Shown here: positions 43,846 through 52,191 of the stretch, one piece after another
How positions within the stretch are numbered: position 1 is the stretch's first letter
Layout: the number at the start of each line of letters is the position of its first letter
Assembly (NCBI GenBank): GCA_963784575.1
Contig: CAWARU010000001.1
Coordinates: 2,046,001 to 2,110,000 of the forward strand
Origin: CAWARU01 sp963784575
GTDB taxonomy: Bacteria > Pseudomonadota > Gammaproteobacteria > UBA6186 > Azoamicaceae
Direction: 5' to 3'
Length of the DNA stretch: 64,000 nucleotides
Made by a program: the position numbers and the translations under genes
Notes under the pieces: generated by a model
Told to the model about the DNA's origin: nothing
Seen by the model: only the letters and a program-made list of their open reading frames with translations
Database searches by the model: none

Positions 43846-44724
43846 CTATGGCGCATTATTTACCGCTACTTGACGCATTAAAGTCACGGATTCACCACTT
43901 TGTGTCAGGGTAATTTGCATACTGACCACCCCGTTATTTTGCGTTGCATTGCTTGTATAGGTAAAGGTACAGGCACTGACATTATTCACCAAAGTTGCAG
44001 CACTTGATCCCGTTGGCACAGAAGTCGGTTGCGTGCTCACAATGTTATAGCCCGAATAACGGATGATGTTGCCTCCTGAACATATATAGGAAACCGGGCC
44101 ATCTGAAATATACAAACGTTGTTCTGGAGAAGGCAACGCGTACTGCATGCTGCCCCCGGCAAGAAAAGACACAGTGCTGAAAGTGGGTGCCGTATTTCGA
44201 GTAATATTTGCGACTGGAGAAATCTGACCAGAAGCATTTGCATTAATGACATTAGTACCCGCTATCGGAAACGGACCTGGAGCAACTGCATTGGCGTAAA
44301 CATTCAGCCCTGGTGATGGATTTACCCCCGTAAGTGCACCCGTATTAAAAATGATAGTGTAGTAAGAGGTGCTATTCTGAGCTATCGCAAAATTGCCAAT
44401 CACGCCATAGGTAGTGTTCGCAGCAAAGAAATTTAAGGGATTTGTACCACCAAAAGCTCGGTAGCGAATTGCTTCCACTGTATCCATATATTCCAGCGAC
44501 GTGCCCCCAGAAACACGTACGCTATTCGGCACTGCGCGTTGTACATCTCTGCCCATTCGCACTAAAGCCATTTCAGCTTGATATGCCAGAGCTGCACGAT
44601 TGGCGCTAGCGCTATAACCCAATAATGGCTTAGCGATAAATGCTACAGTGCCATAGGCTATCGCGGCGATGATAATCATAACCATGATTAATTCTACGAG
44701 TGTAAAGCCCGTTATTCTTTTCAT
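43846..44724 (-). CDS. mshO: MshO minor pilin
   Basis: A 292-residue PilW-like minor pilin. The prepilin leader is MKRITG, and the mature protein begins FTLVELIMVMIIIAAIAYG with Glu5. ATG 44724 is chosen because the leader is then six residues, as in MSHA minor pilins; ATG 44748 in the same frame would overlap mshD by 23 bases. The order mshC-D-O-P-Q is the same as in Vibrio and Shewanella. Minor pilins of this type prime assembly. Confidence 0.9.
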   Translation of the reverse strand: MKRITGFTLVELIMVMIIIAAIAYGTVAFIAKPLLGYSASANRAALAYQAEMALVRMGRDVQRAVPNSVRVSGGTSLEYMDTVEAIRYRAFGGTNPLNFFAANTTYGVIGNFAIAQNSTSYYTIIFNTGALTGVNPSPGLNVYANAVAPGPFPIAGTNVINANASGQISPVANITRNTAPTFSTVSFLAGGSMQYALPSPEQRLYISDGPVSYICSGGNIIRYSGYNIVSTQPTSVPTGSSAATLVNNVSACTFTYTSNATQNNGVVSMQITLTQSGESVTLMRQVAVNNAP

Positions 44725-44725
44725 G

Positions 44726-45283
44726 CTAAAAACACGCCCGATAAGCACTAAAAGTCATGGTTTGCATGCTCGGATTTGATACAATAATATCGATTCTAAC
44801 CACTTGTTTTGCAGCCGCGGTGAGTTGTTGCGCTGCAGGCCCTAATACTGCAGCTGTATCATCTATCGTTACCTGTACGGTGTAATTTCCAAGGCCTGCA
44901 ATGGCATTACCATTGATATCGGTTGGAACCTGTCCTGCAACAGGAATTCCTTTGTAATCACAAACTGTGGCATAATTGGCTCGAGAAGCGGGTGGAGTCC
45001 CTGCGCAGGGTAATGTGCAAGTAAATGGCGGCGTAGCTCCCGGAAGCGGTGCACCTGGCAGAGGTTTTGCGGTAATTTCCTGTAAATAACTTTCTGCGAT
45101 GGCTACCCCTTGGTGCATCACCATAGGGTCTGCATTGTATCTTGCCGAGAGAACAATCCCTACCATAATTCCTATAACGGCAATGCTAATAACAGTAATT
45201 GCTACCAAAATTTCAATTAGAGTGAATCCTTTATTTTTAATTTTCATCTTTTTATTCATCATCATTTTTTTATTTATTATCAT
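44726..45283 (-). CDS. mshD: MshD minor pilin
   Basis: A 185-residue PilV-like minor pilin. After a Met/Lys/Asn-rich leader (19 residues, alternative start at 45247) the mature protein starts FTLIEILVAITVISIAVIGI. A Pro-rich stretch (LPGAPLPGATPP) and several cysteines follow. The start overlaps the stop of mshC as ATGA, so the two are translationally coupled. It acts in pilus assembly with MshO and MshC. Confidence 0.88.
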   Translation of the reverse strand: MIINKKMMMNKKMKIKNKGFTLIEILVAITVISIAVIGIMVGIVLSARYNADPMVMHQGVAIAESYLQEITAKPLPGAPLPGATPPFTCTLPCAGTPPASRANYATVCDYKGIPVAGQVPTDINGNAIAGLGNYTVQVTIDDTAAVLGPAAQQLTAAAKQVVRIDIIVSNPSMQTMTFSAYRACF

Positions 45284-45816
45284 TGGGTAAATCCTGTCGT
45301 CCCAATGACTGAAATTGGTGTTCCGCTCACTGTCAAGGTATAAGGAGTTGTATTATTCCCCACAGTCGTTGCAGCTCGATGGGCTACGCCTAAACCATCA
45401 AAATAAATTGGCCAATCCGCAGTAATATTGGTAATCGTCTGCGTCGTTGAGGGTTGAGTTCTGGTATAGGTTCCACCTCTAGGATTATTAGGATCTACAA
45501 CTGCAACAGAAAAATTAGCTGTTCCATTACAGGGTGGCGTTACACTTCCATTATCTTGAAATAAAGTAACCGAAGTAGCCGTAACGCTAACTTGAATATT
45601 GCATCCTGTCCCCACTGCATACATTTGTGCATAGCGTATTGCATTTCGTACATCATCTGCAAAGAAACGTGATTGAAAAGTGGAGGTGGAAAATTTCGAA
45701 AAGGCAACAGCTGATACAATTGCAACAATAAGTACAACCATAACCAATTCTATTATGGTAAATCCCTTAATTGTATTATTCGACTTTTGAGTAATGTGGA
45801 ATGCGTTATTGAACAA
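45280..45816 (-). CDS. mshC: MshC minor pilin
   Basis: A 178-residue GspH/FimT-like minor pilin. Its prepilin site is in TIKG|FTIIELVMVVLIVAIV, followed by the RNAIRYAQMYAVGTGC segment typical of GspH. A single disulphide may form from two cysteines. It is the second pilin-type gene after the three MshA/B-like pilins and is coupled to mshD through overlapping stop and start. Confidence 0.88.
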   Translation of the reverse strand: MFNNAFHITQKSNNTIKGFTIIELVMVVLIVAIVSAVAFSKFSTSTFQSRFFADDVRNAIRYAQMYAVGTGCNIQVSVTATSVTLFQDNGSVTPPCNGTANFSVAVVDPNNPRGGTYTRTQPSTTQTITNITADWPIYFDGLGVAHRAATTVGNNTTPYTLTVSGTPISVIGTTGFTQ

Positions 45817-45965
45817 ATTTACTATCTATCCTTGATGATCTGCGTAAAATACCTGGATTACAAACTCAAGGATTCAGTATATTTCAATTTTTGTAAGGTA
45901 AACAAGCTTTGGAAATATGGTCTAACATCTATTTTATAGAGTCAGCATGATAAAACATAAAAATA

Positions 45966-46619
45966 CTAGGGAGAGGCTGCAACATTACCATTATTACCGC
46001 TTGCAACTCCCATGGTATAAGTAATTTTATATATTGTACCCACGTTAGACGTTGTAGCAGTTAATCCACTTAAAACATAGAGACATTGCCCAAGCGTACC
46101 TCCAGCAGCTTCAGCTCCTACTGCCAAATAGCAATTAGAAGTAGTGCCCGCTGCACAAGGAGTACCAAATACATTGACTTTTGGGGAGCCGCTCATAATA
46201 TTAGTCCATAGGGTTGCGCAATCAGCGCTGGTGGGTGTGTTAGCTGGGCAAGTCGCGGCATTACAGCTCGCCCCAGCACCTACAGCAGTGCCGCAAACAG
46301 AAGCTAAATTTGGCCACCCGTTTGTTGGAGTCAATGAAACATTGGCTGTTTGACAATCCAACTTTATCGGTGAAACGTTAGTATTAGCTACCCATGCGGC
46401 ATGCGCAATATTAACAGCCGTATTCAAGGAGCCAGCTAATCCTTGATTTACATTTGTTAGAGCTGAAGTCGTTAAATTGGCAAATTTTGGGAGAGCCATT
46501 GCAGCAAGAACGCCAACAAGCGTCAGGACCATTGCCAATTCAATAATGGTAAATCCTATCTCTTGCTTTTGAATCTTGTACTGGTTCGAAAATTTTGCCA
46601 TCACATGAACTAATTTCAA
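45966..46619 (-). CDS. mshA: MSHA-type major pilin, copy 2
   Basis: A 217-residue pilin with mature start FTIIELAMVLTLVGVLAAMALPKFANLTTS, the ALPKFANLT signature of MSHA pilins. The globular domain has eight cysteines and ends NNGNVAASP. It is 70-80 percent identical by eye to the neighbouring copy (46662-47273) in both protein and DNA, so it is a recent tandem duplicate. The leader is long; M7 is an alternative start. A 42-base gap separates it from the other copy. Confidence 0.88.
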   Translation of the reverse strand: MKLVHVMAKFSNQYKIQKQEIGFTIIELAMVLTLVGVLAAMALPKFANLTTSALTNVNQGLAGSLNTAVNIAHAAWVANTNVSPIKLDCQTANVSLTPTNGWPNLASVCGTAVGAGASCNAATCPANTPTSADCATLWTNIMSGSPKVNVFGTPCAAGTTSNCYLAVGAEAAGGTLGQCLYVLSGLTATTSNVGTIYKITYTMGVASGNNGNVAASP

Positions 46620-46661
46620 CTATTTAAATATACTACTTCCTTGCAACAATATTAACCAATA

Positions 46662-47273
46662 CTAGGGCGAGGCTGCAACATTGCCATTATTACCGGTTGC
46701 AACGCCCATGACATAGGTAATAGTATATAGTGCGCCCACATTAGAGGTTGTAGCAGTTAATCCACTTAAAACATAAAGACATTGCCCAACCGTACCACCA
46801 GTAGCTTCAGCACCCACAGCTAAGTAGCAATTAGACGTGGTACCCGCTGCACAGGGAGTACCAGATGCTTGAACCTTAGGTGCGCCATTCAAAATGTTTT
46901 GCCATATTGTCACACAATCCGCACTGGTAGGTGTAGCAGCTGGACAAGTCGCGGCATTACAACTCGCTGCTCCTGGAGCCGTGCCACAAGTCGAGGCTAT
47001 ATTTGGCCAGCCATTTGTAGGAGTCAATCCAACATTATTTGTTGCACAATCCAACTTTACCGGCGAAACGCTATTATTTGCAATCCACGCTGCATGCGCA
47101 ATATTTACTGCAGAATTTAAGGCGCCTGCCAATCCCTGATTTGCAGCGGTGAGAGCTGATGTGGTTAAATTTGCGAATTTTGGTAGCGCTGTTGCTGCTA
47201 GAATACCAATTAAGGTCAGTACCATGATTAATTCAATGAGGGTAAACCCTTTTTCTCTCATGTTCGTCTTCAT
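46662..47273 (-). CDS. mshA: MSHA-type major pilin, copy 1
   Basis: A 203-residue major pilin with leader MKTNMREKG and mature start FTLIELIMVLTLIGILAATALPKFANLTTS. It ends NNGNVAASP as in the duplicate copy downstream. It has its own sigma-70-like promoter upstream (47349-47376), with a 75-base leader that can fold GGGGT/ACCCC, so it is probably the highly expressed pilus subunit. Confidence 0.92.
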   Translation of the reverse strand: MKTNMREKGFTLIELIMVLTLIGILAATALPKFANLTTSALTAANQGLAGALNSAVNIAHAAWIANNSVSPVKLDCATNNVGLTPTNGWPNIASTCGTAPGAASCNAATCPAATPTSADCVTIWQNILNGAPKVQASGTPCAAGTTSNCYLAVGAEATGGTVGQCLYVLSGLTATTSNVGALYTITYVMGVATGNNGNVAASP

Positions 47274-47348
47274 TAGGATGATCCTTTTAATTCAAAAATT
47301 AATGAAACCATGAGGGGTTTTACCGCTTATATACCCCTTATTAATCTC

Positions 47349-47376
47349 ATTATAATAAAGCAAGTGAGTTTTGCAA
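47349..47376 (-). promoter_or_regulatory. Sigma-70-like promoter of mshA
   Basis: On the minus strand TTGCAA (47376-47371) and TATAAT (47354-47349) are 16 bases apart. The -10 is a consensus match and the -35 matches 4 of 6. It lies 76 bases upstream of the mshA start, in an otherwise long gap between two pilin genes. Confidence 0.6.
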
Positions 47377-47420
47377 CCCGCTCATCTTTAAAAATAATAA
47401 AAAAGCTAGGTAGTACAATG

Positions 47421-48035
47421 TTAAGGATTACTGACAACCACAGAGCCTGTTAAGGTGTTGTAAAGGATAGTGCGTGAGGGATTGAGAAGCGTACCGTTAT
47501 TATTGGTATAAGTATAAAGACAATTAAAAGAACCAGAAGGTACTGAGACTACATAGCAAACACCCGGTATGGTAATACAACTATTCAATGCATCAGACAA
47601 GGGGGGATTGTCCTGAATATTATCCCAAACGGCCTTACACTCAGTAGGTACCGGTGGGCCTATCAGATTCTGGGGCGGATTCACAGTACTGCAGGCAGGA
47701 GGATTGGAGTTTCCAATAGCATTGACTGGCCATCCAGCTGCGCTCATATAAATATTTCCAGAAACAGTAGGCGTAGCCGTATTGCACTCTAAGGCTATTC
47801 TTGTTGCGACTGTTAACCCTAGAGCAAGGTAAGTAGCATGGGTAATATTAACTGCCGAAGTAAACGCACCACCGATACCTTGATTTGCCGCGGTATAAGC
47901 ACTTTGAGTAAGGTTGGCAAATTTCGGCAAGGCAGTTGCGGCTAAGATTCCAAGCAAGGTAATAACAATAACTAATTCAATAAGGGTAAAGCCTTTTTTG
48001 GATTTTGCGTCTTTTTGTTCCGATGTGACTGCCAT
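47421..48035 (-). CDS. mshB: MSHA-type pilin (MshB-like)
   Basis: A 204-residue pilin with leader ending KKG and mature start FTLIELVIVITLLGILAATALPKFANLTQS. Its globular domain differs from the two mshA copies. Its place directly after mshG and before mshA is that of mshB in the Vibrio locus, so I call it MshB-like; this is positional inference. Confidence 0.85.
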   Translation of the reverse strand: MAVTSEQKDAKSKKGFTLIELVIVITLLGILAATALPKFANLTQSAYTAANQGIGGAFTSAVNITHATYLALGLTVATRIALECNTATPTVSGNIYMSAAGWPVNAIGNSNPPACSTVNPPQNLIGPPVPTECKAVWDNIQDNPPLSDALNSCITIPGVCYVVSVPSGSFNCLYTYTNNNGTLLNPSRTILYNTLTGSVVVSNP

Positions 48036-48122
48036 GATGCCCCTATTATCCCTTCTTCTCCCGGGTAGTTATTAAAACTATAGCATATTAATAACAAAGA
48101 CCTTATTGTTTTTAAGTGTTGT

Positions 48123-49349
48123 CTACTTCTTCAACACAGCCCTTGCCAGATCCCACATAGGGAGATAAACACCCAACGCTAGTACCAAGACCATTACCCC
48201 TAAAATAACCAAAATAATCGGTTCAATCAAATCACCCAGCCGTTTAATATCATAATCCACTTCTTCCTCATAATGAAGCGCCATTTCATCTAAAAGGCGA
48301 TCGACTTCCCCTGTTTCTTCACCAATTGCCATCATTTGCAATACTAAAGGACTGAAAAGCTTGGTATTGATGGCAGCAATCGTAATGGTAGTGCCATGTT
48401 CGATATCTGTCTTCATATAGGAAATTTTGTCTTCCATATAAGTGTTGTTGATTGCTTTTGCCATCAAATCAATAGATTCGAGCAAAGGGACCCCAGCTCG
48501 AAAACAGAGCGCGAAAGTTCTGCAAAAACGTCCTAAAAGCAATCGTTGCGTGATACTTCCAAAAATAGGAAGACTAAGTTTCCATTTATCCCAATTGTAT
48601 CTGCCATTTTTGGTGTTAATATAGCTAATCCATAGAAAAACAATTAAAGCAATTCCTCCGAGCATTATATACCAGTAATTCACAAAGAACTCTGAGATTG
48701 CTATTAAAATACGTGTAGGTAATGGCAATTGGGCATTAAACTGTTTAAAGAATTTTGCAAAAGCCGGGATAACAATAATATTTATGATTACCATGGCAAC
48801 TCCAATCGCCACAAGCACTATCATAGGATATCGAACCGCAGCTTTGATTCGCATGCGAGTTGCCACTTCGCGCTCAAAATGTTCTGCCAATTGATGAAAC
48901 ACGGCATCCAAGCTACCCGTGTTCTCACCTACATTAATGAGCGCAATCATCAAGTTTGGAAAAATTTTAGTATGCCTGCGCATAGCGACTGCTAAGGACG
49001 AGCCTTCTTCTACCCTAATAATAGCATCAGAAAGAGCGAGTTTTAAGAATGCATTCTTGCTGCTGTCTGTCACAACGCGAAGAGCTCGGACGATTGGAAC
49101 GCCTGAACGCGTCAAAGAATACATTTGACGGCAGAGAAATGCCAAATCTGAATTATTGGGGCGGCCAAGCTTAAATTGGTTAAAAAAACTTTCTTCGACA
49201 GGTTTTGTTTCTTTGATGATTTCGATCGTTATAGGACACAAACCTTGTCGTATCAATTGAGTAGCAACGGCAGAATCCGTGCCTGCATCAATCACTCCCT
49301 GCGACATTTTGCCATTCGCATCCCTGGCTTCATAATGATACCGCGGCAA
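48123..49349 (-). CDS. mshG: MshG, inner-membrane platform protein
   Basis: A 408-residue GspF/PilC-family protein with an N-terminal cytoplasmic domain (YHYEARDANGKMSQGVI) and membrane segments around 160-190, 215-240 and 370-400. It carries the family LLLGRFCRTFALCFRAGVPLLESI and LIEPIILVILGVMVLVLALGVYLP. It anchors the MshE ATPase and helps extract pilin from the membrane. Only two bases separate it from mshE, consistent with one operon. Confidence 0.95.
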   Translation of the reverse strand: MPRYHYEARDANGKMSQGVIDAGTDSAVATQLIRQGLCPITIEIIKETKPVEESFFNQFKLGRPNNSDLAFLCRQMYSLTRSGVPIVRALRVVTDSSKNAFLKLALSDAIIRVEEGSSLAVAMRRHTKIFPNLMIALINVGENTGSLDAVFHQLAEHFEREVATRMRIKAAVRYPMIVLVAIGVAMVIINIIVIPAFAKFFKQFNAQLPLPTRILIAISEFFVNYWYIMLGGIALIVFLWISYINTKNGRYNWDKWKLSLPIFGSITQRLLLGRFCRTFALCFRAGVPLLESIDLMAKAINNTYMEDKISYMKTDIEHGTTITIAAINTKLFSPLVLQMMAIGEETGEVDRLLDEMALHYEEEVDYDIKRLGDLIEPIILVILGVMVLVLALGVYLPMWDLARAVLKK

Positions 49350-49351
49350 GA

Positions 49352-51076
49352 TTACACCTCTCCTGCAACACGGAACACTTCTTCTAAAGTCGTGACGCCT
49401 TTAATGGCATATTCCATTGCAGTTTGTGTCAAAGGTTTGAAGTTCGGAGCTTTTGCAGCATCATTGGTGAAAGCTGCTGTGTCATTTTTGCGAAGATCAT
49501 CTGCCAGTTTATCAGTGATTTCAAGCAATTCAAAAACTCCAATTCGACCGCGATAACCTGTTTGATTGCAGCGAGAACATCCGATGCCCTGCATAAATTG
49601 ATAATTTCCTGCTGCCTTATCGCCTAATATTGCATGTAACATAGCCTTCTCAGGCTCTGAAACAATATGAGGTCCAGCACAGGCATCACAAATACGCCGC
49701 ACCAAGCGTTGTGCCAATATTCCTCGCAAGGAACTGGCCACCAAATATCCGGCTGCACCCATATTTAATAATCGCGTTACCGCACTGATGGAGTCATTGG
49801 TATGCAAGGTGGAAAGCACCAAATGTCCGGTTACTGCAGCACGCAAGCCAATCTGCACTGTTTCTTCGTCTCGCATTTCACCCACCATGACGATGTCAGG
49901 ATCTTGACGGACTGCAGAACGCAGCACCGAGGAAAAAGTCAAGCCAATGTTTTGATTCACTTGAACTTGGTTGATGCGCGGCAGCGTGTATTCCACTGGA
50001 TCTTCAATGGTGATAATCATATCTTGTTCTGTATTCAATTCACTCAATGCTGCATAGAGTGTGGTGGTCTTGCCGCTACCTGTAGGTCCCGTCACAAGCA
50101 CCATGCCGTAGGGTTTGTGGATAAGAGAGCGAATGCGTTCTAAAACGACATCAGGCATGCCTAATTGATCCATCTCTAGAATACCCGTCGATTTGTCCAG
50201 AATTCGCATCACCACAGATTCACCATAGTAAACCGGCATGGTCGAGACACGAACGTCGATAGAGTGACTTTTCATGCGCATGTGGAAGCGTCCGTCCTGC
50301 GGTAATCTTTTTTCAGAGATATTGAGATTGGCGATGAGCTTGATGCGCAATACCAAAGCGGGGATGATTTCAATACTATTCACAATATGCTCATGCAAGA
50401 CGCCATCAATCCGCTGCCTTATGCGAAGAAATTTTTCGTCTGGCTCGATGTGGATATCGGAGGCACCCATTTGTACTGCGTCTTCGAAGATGGAATCGAG
50501 AAGTTTCGCAACAGGCGCTGCTTCCGCGCTCATGAGATCTACCTGAGATACTTCAACAGTCGGTTCTTCTTTGATGATTTCTTCTTTGAGTTCCTGTGCA
50601 AAGGAAGTAATATCTTCCGTGCGGCGATAAACCAGATCTAAGACACGCAGCACATCGCTTTCAACCACCACTGCGACATTAATTTTGCCGCCCAATATTC
50701 GGACTAACTCATCATAGGCGACCAGATCGGTAGGATCTGCCATAGCAACGAGAAAACCCCCATCGCTTATGTCGATCAGTAACACTCGGAAACGACGTGC
50801 AATACGTTCAGGGATTTTTGTGATCACTTCTTTCTTAATTGGATAATGCCGCATGTCGATAAAAGGTAGTTTCAATTGATTGGATAGGGTGCGTGCAAGC
50901 TTTACTTCATCGATAAAGTGGAGCTGGATCAGAACATCACCTAATTTACTGCCTTTCTCTTGCTGCACTGCCAATGCTTGTTTTAATTGATCTTCGGTGA
51001 TATAGCCTTCTTTGATCAGCATATCACCGATCTTTATTTTTTTTGATCCGAATGCTCCAACACTCATTTGATTCAT
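49352..51076 (-). CDS. mshE: MshE, pilus extension ATPase
   Basis: A 574-residue GspE/PilB ATPase. Residues 15-80 form an MshEN-type domain (IGDMLIKEGYITEDQL... SKLGDVLIQLHFIDEVKLA), the domain that binds c-di-GMP in Vibrio MshE. The core follows, with Walker A GPTGSGKTTT, Walker B DIVMVGEMRDEETVQI and a tetracysteine zinc site (CDAC ... CSRC). It powers pilus extension, and extension is probably turned on by c-di-GMP. It lies between mshN and mshG. Confidence 0.95.
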   Translation of the reverse strand: MNQMSVGAFGSKKIKIGDMLIKEGYITEDQLKQALAVQQEKGSKLGDVLIQLHFIDEVKLARTLSNQLKLPFIDMRHYPIKKEVITKIPERIARRFRVLLIDISDGGFLVAMADPTDLVAYDELVRILGGKINVAVVVESDVLRVLDLVYRRTEDITSFAQELKEEIIKEEPTVEVSQVDLMSAEAAPVAKLLDSIFEDAVQMGASDIHIEPDEKFLRIRQRIDGVLHEHIVNSIEIIPALVLRIKLIANLNISEKRLPQDGRFHMRMKSHSIDVRVSTMPVYYGESVVMRILDKSTGILEMDQLGMPDVVLERIRSLIHKPYGMVLVTGPTGSGKTTTLYAALSELNTEQDMIITIEDPVEYTLPRINQVQVNQNIGLTFSSVLRSAVRQDPDIVMVGEMRDEETVQIGLRAAVTGHLVLSTLHTNDSISAVTRLLNMGAAGYLVASSLRGILAQRLVRRICDACAGPHIVSEPEKAMLHAILGDKAAGNYQFMQGIGCSRCNQTGYRGRIGVFELLEITDKLADDLRKNDTAAFTNDAAKAPNFKPLTQTAMEYAIKGVTTLEEVFRVAGEV

Positions 51077-51100
51077 CTGCCTCTTCGTATCAGTCTTTCT

Positions 51101-52162
51101 CTATCTATTAAGAATTGCTATCCTTCGATCTGCATATTTACTCATCTTTGTATCCATGCTCTCCTTGCGCAATTTTTCATAGCTTTGCAGCGCCTCCTTT
51201 TTTCGACCTTCTGCATCAAATGAAACTGCGATACCTAACATCCAAAGCGGATTCTGTGGTTCCGCCCGTTGCAGACGCTCATAAAGTTCTCTTGCCTTGG
51301 CATGGTGGCCGGTTGATTGCAGTAAATGTCCCAAAAATGCTGTGGATTCCTTGTCGTTGCGACGGTTAACCGGGATTTTATTGATTGCCTCCAGAGCTTT
51401 ATCGGCCTCACCGCGCCTTTCATAGAGTACCGCAAGGAGTTTCAAGAATTCTGGGTTATCATTGGAGAGCTGCAGACCATTTTGTAAAACATATTCAGCA
51501 TCTAGGTCGCGATTTTGTTTGAGATAAAGACTTGCTAATTGCACTCTTATCATGATCTGATTTGGCGCTTTTTTGAGTCCTTGTTCAAGTAAAGGGATGG
51601 CTTTAGACACTTCACCCATATTGATATATTCAAGTGCGTGGCTGTACTCTTCTACAGCCTGTTCATTTTCCTGTAACTTTGCCAGACGTTTTTGAAAAAC
51701 GGCTGGTTTTTTCGACTGCTCTTTTCGACTGGCTTCTTTTTTTTGAATCGAGACTTTCATTAACTCCGCTTCGCGCAGCATTTTTGAGTGTATTCGCAGG
51801 TTTGGATCCGAAGGCAGAGCAGCACTTTCGATTTCTTTTCTTTCGTTTTCTTTTGCAGCTTGAGGTTTATGTATCTCTTCTTTCTGAAACTTATCCTCAT
51901 TTTGGTTTTTTTGGGAGATTGCATGTTCAGTCGGTTTTTTTTCAATTTCCTGTTTTTGCTTTTCATCTTCTTTTTCATTTTCACTGTCATTTTCCCGCAA
52001 CGATAGCACAGGCCTTGGTTCCCTTGGCCTCTCATAGTCTCGCAAATCGTTTTCCAAGGCAGGCGGCAAATCAATGATGCCATCAGATACCGTCCATGCG
52101 GCGGCACCATTTGCAGCCATCAAAATCATTAAGCCCGCAAATTCCCTAGTGAATTGTTTCAT
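51101..52162 (-). CDS. mshN: MshN, TPR protein
   Basis: A 353-residue protein. After an N-terminal hydrophobic segment (LMILMAANGAAA) there is a long Lys/Glu-rich coiled section (about 55-165), then TPR repeats (about 175-345, for example YINMGEVSKAIPLLEQGLKKAPNQ). It belongs to the msh cluster by position between mshL and mshE. It is probably periplasmic and helps MshL secretin assembly. Confidence 0.85.
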   Translation of the reverse strand: MKQFTREFAGLMILMAANGAAAWTVSDGIIDLPPALENDLRDYERPREPRPVLSLRENDSENEKEDEKQKQEIEKKPTEHAISQKNQNEDKFQKEEIHKPQAAKENERKEIESAALPSDPNLRIHSKMLREAELMKVSIQKKEASRKEQSKKPAVFQKRLAKLQENEQAVEEYSHALEYINMGEVSKAIPLLEQGLKKAPNQIMIRVQLASLYLKQNRDLDAEYVLQNGLQLSNDNPEFLKLLAVLYERRGEADKALEAINKIPVNRRNDKESTAFLGHLLQSTGHHAKARELYERLQRAEPQNPLWMLGIAVSFDAEGRKKEALQSYEKLRKESMDTKMSKYADRRIAILNR

Positions 52163-52191
52163 AATTTCTATCCTCTCTTATCCTGCCTCTC

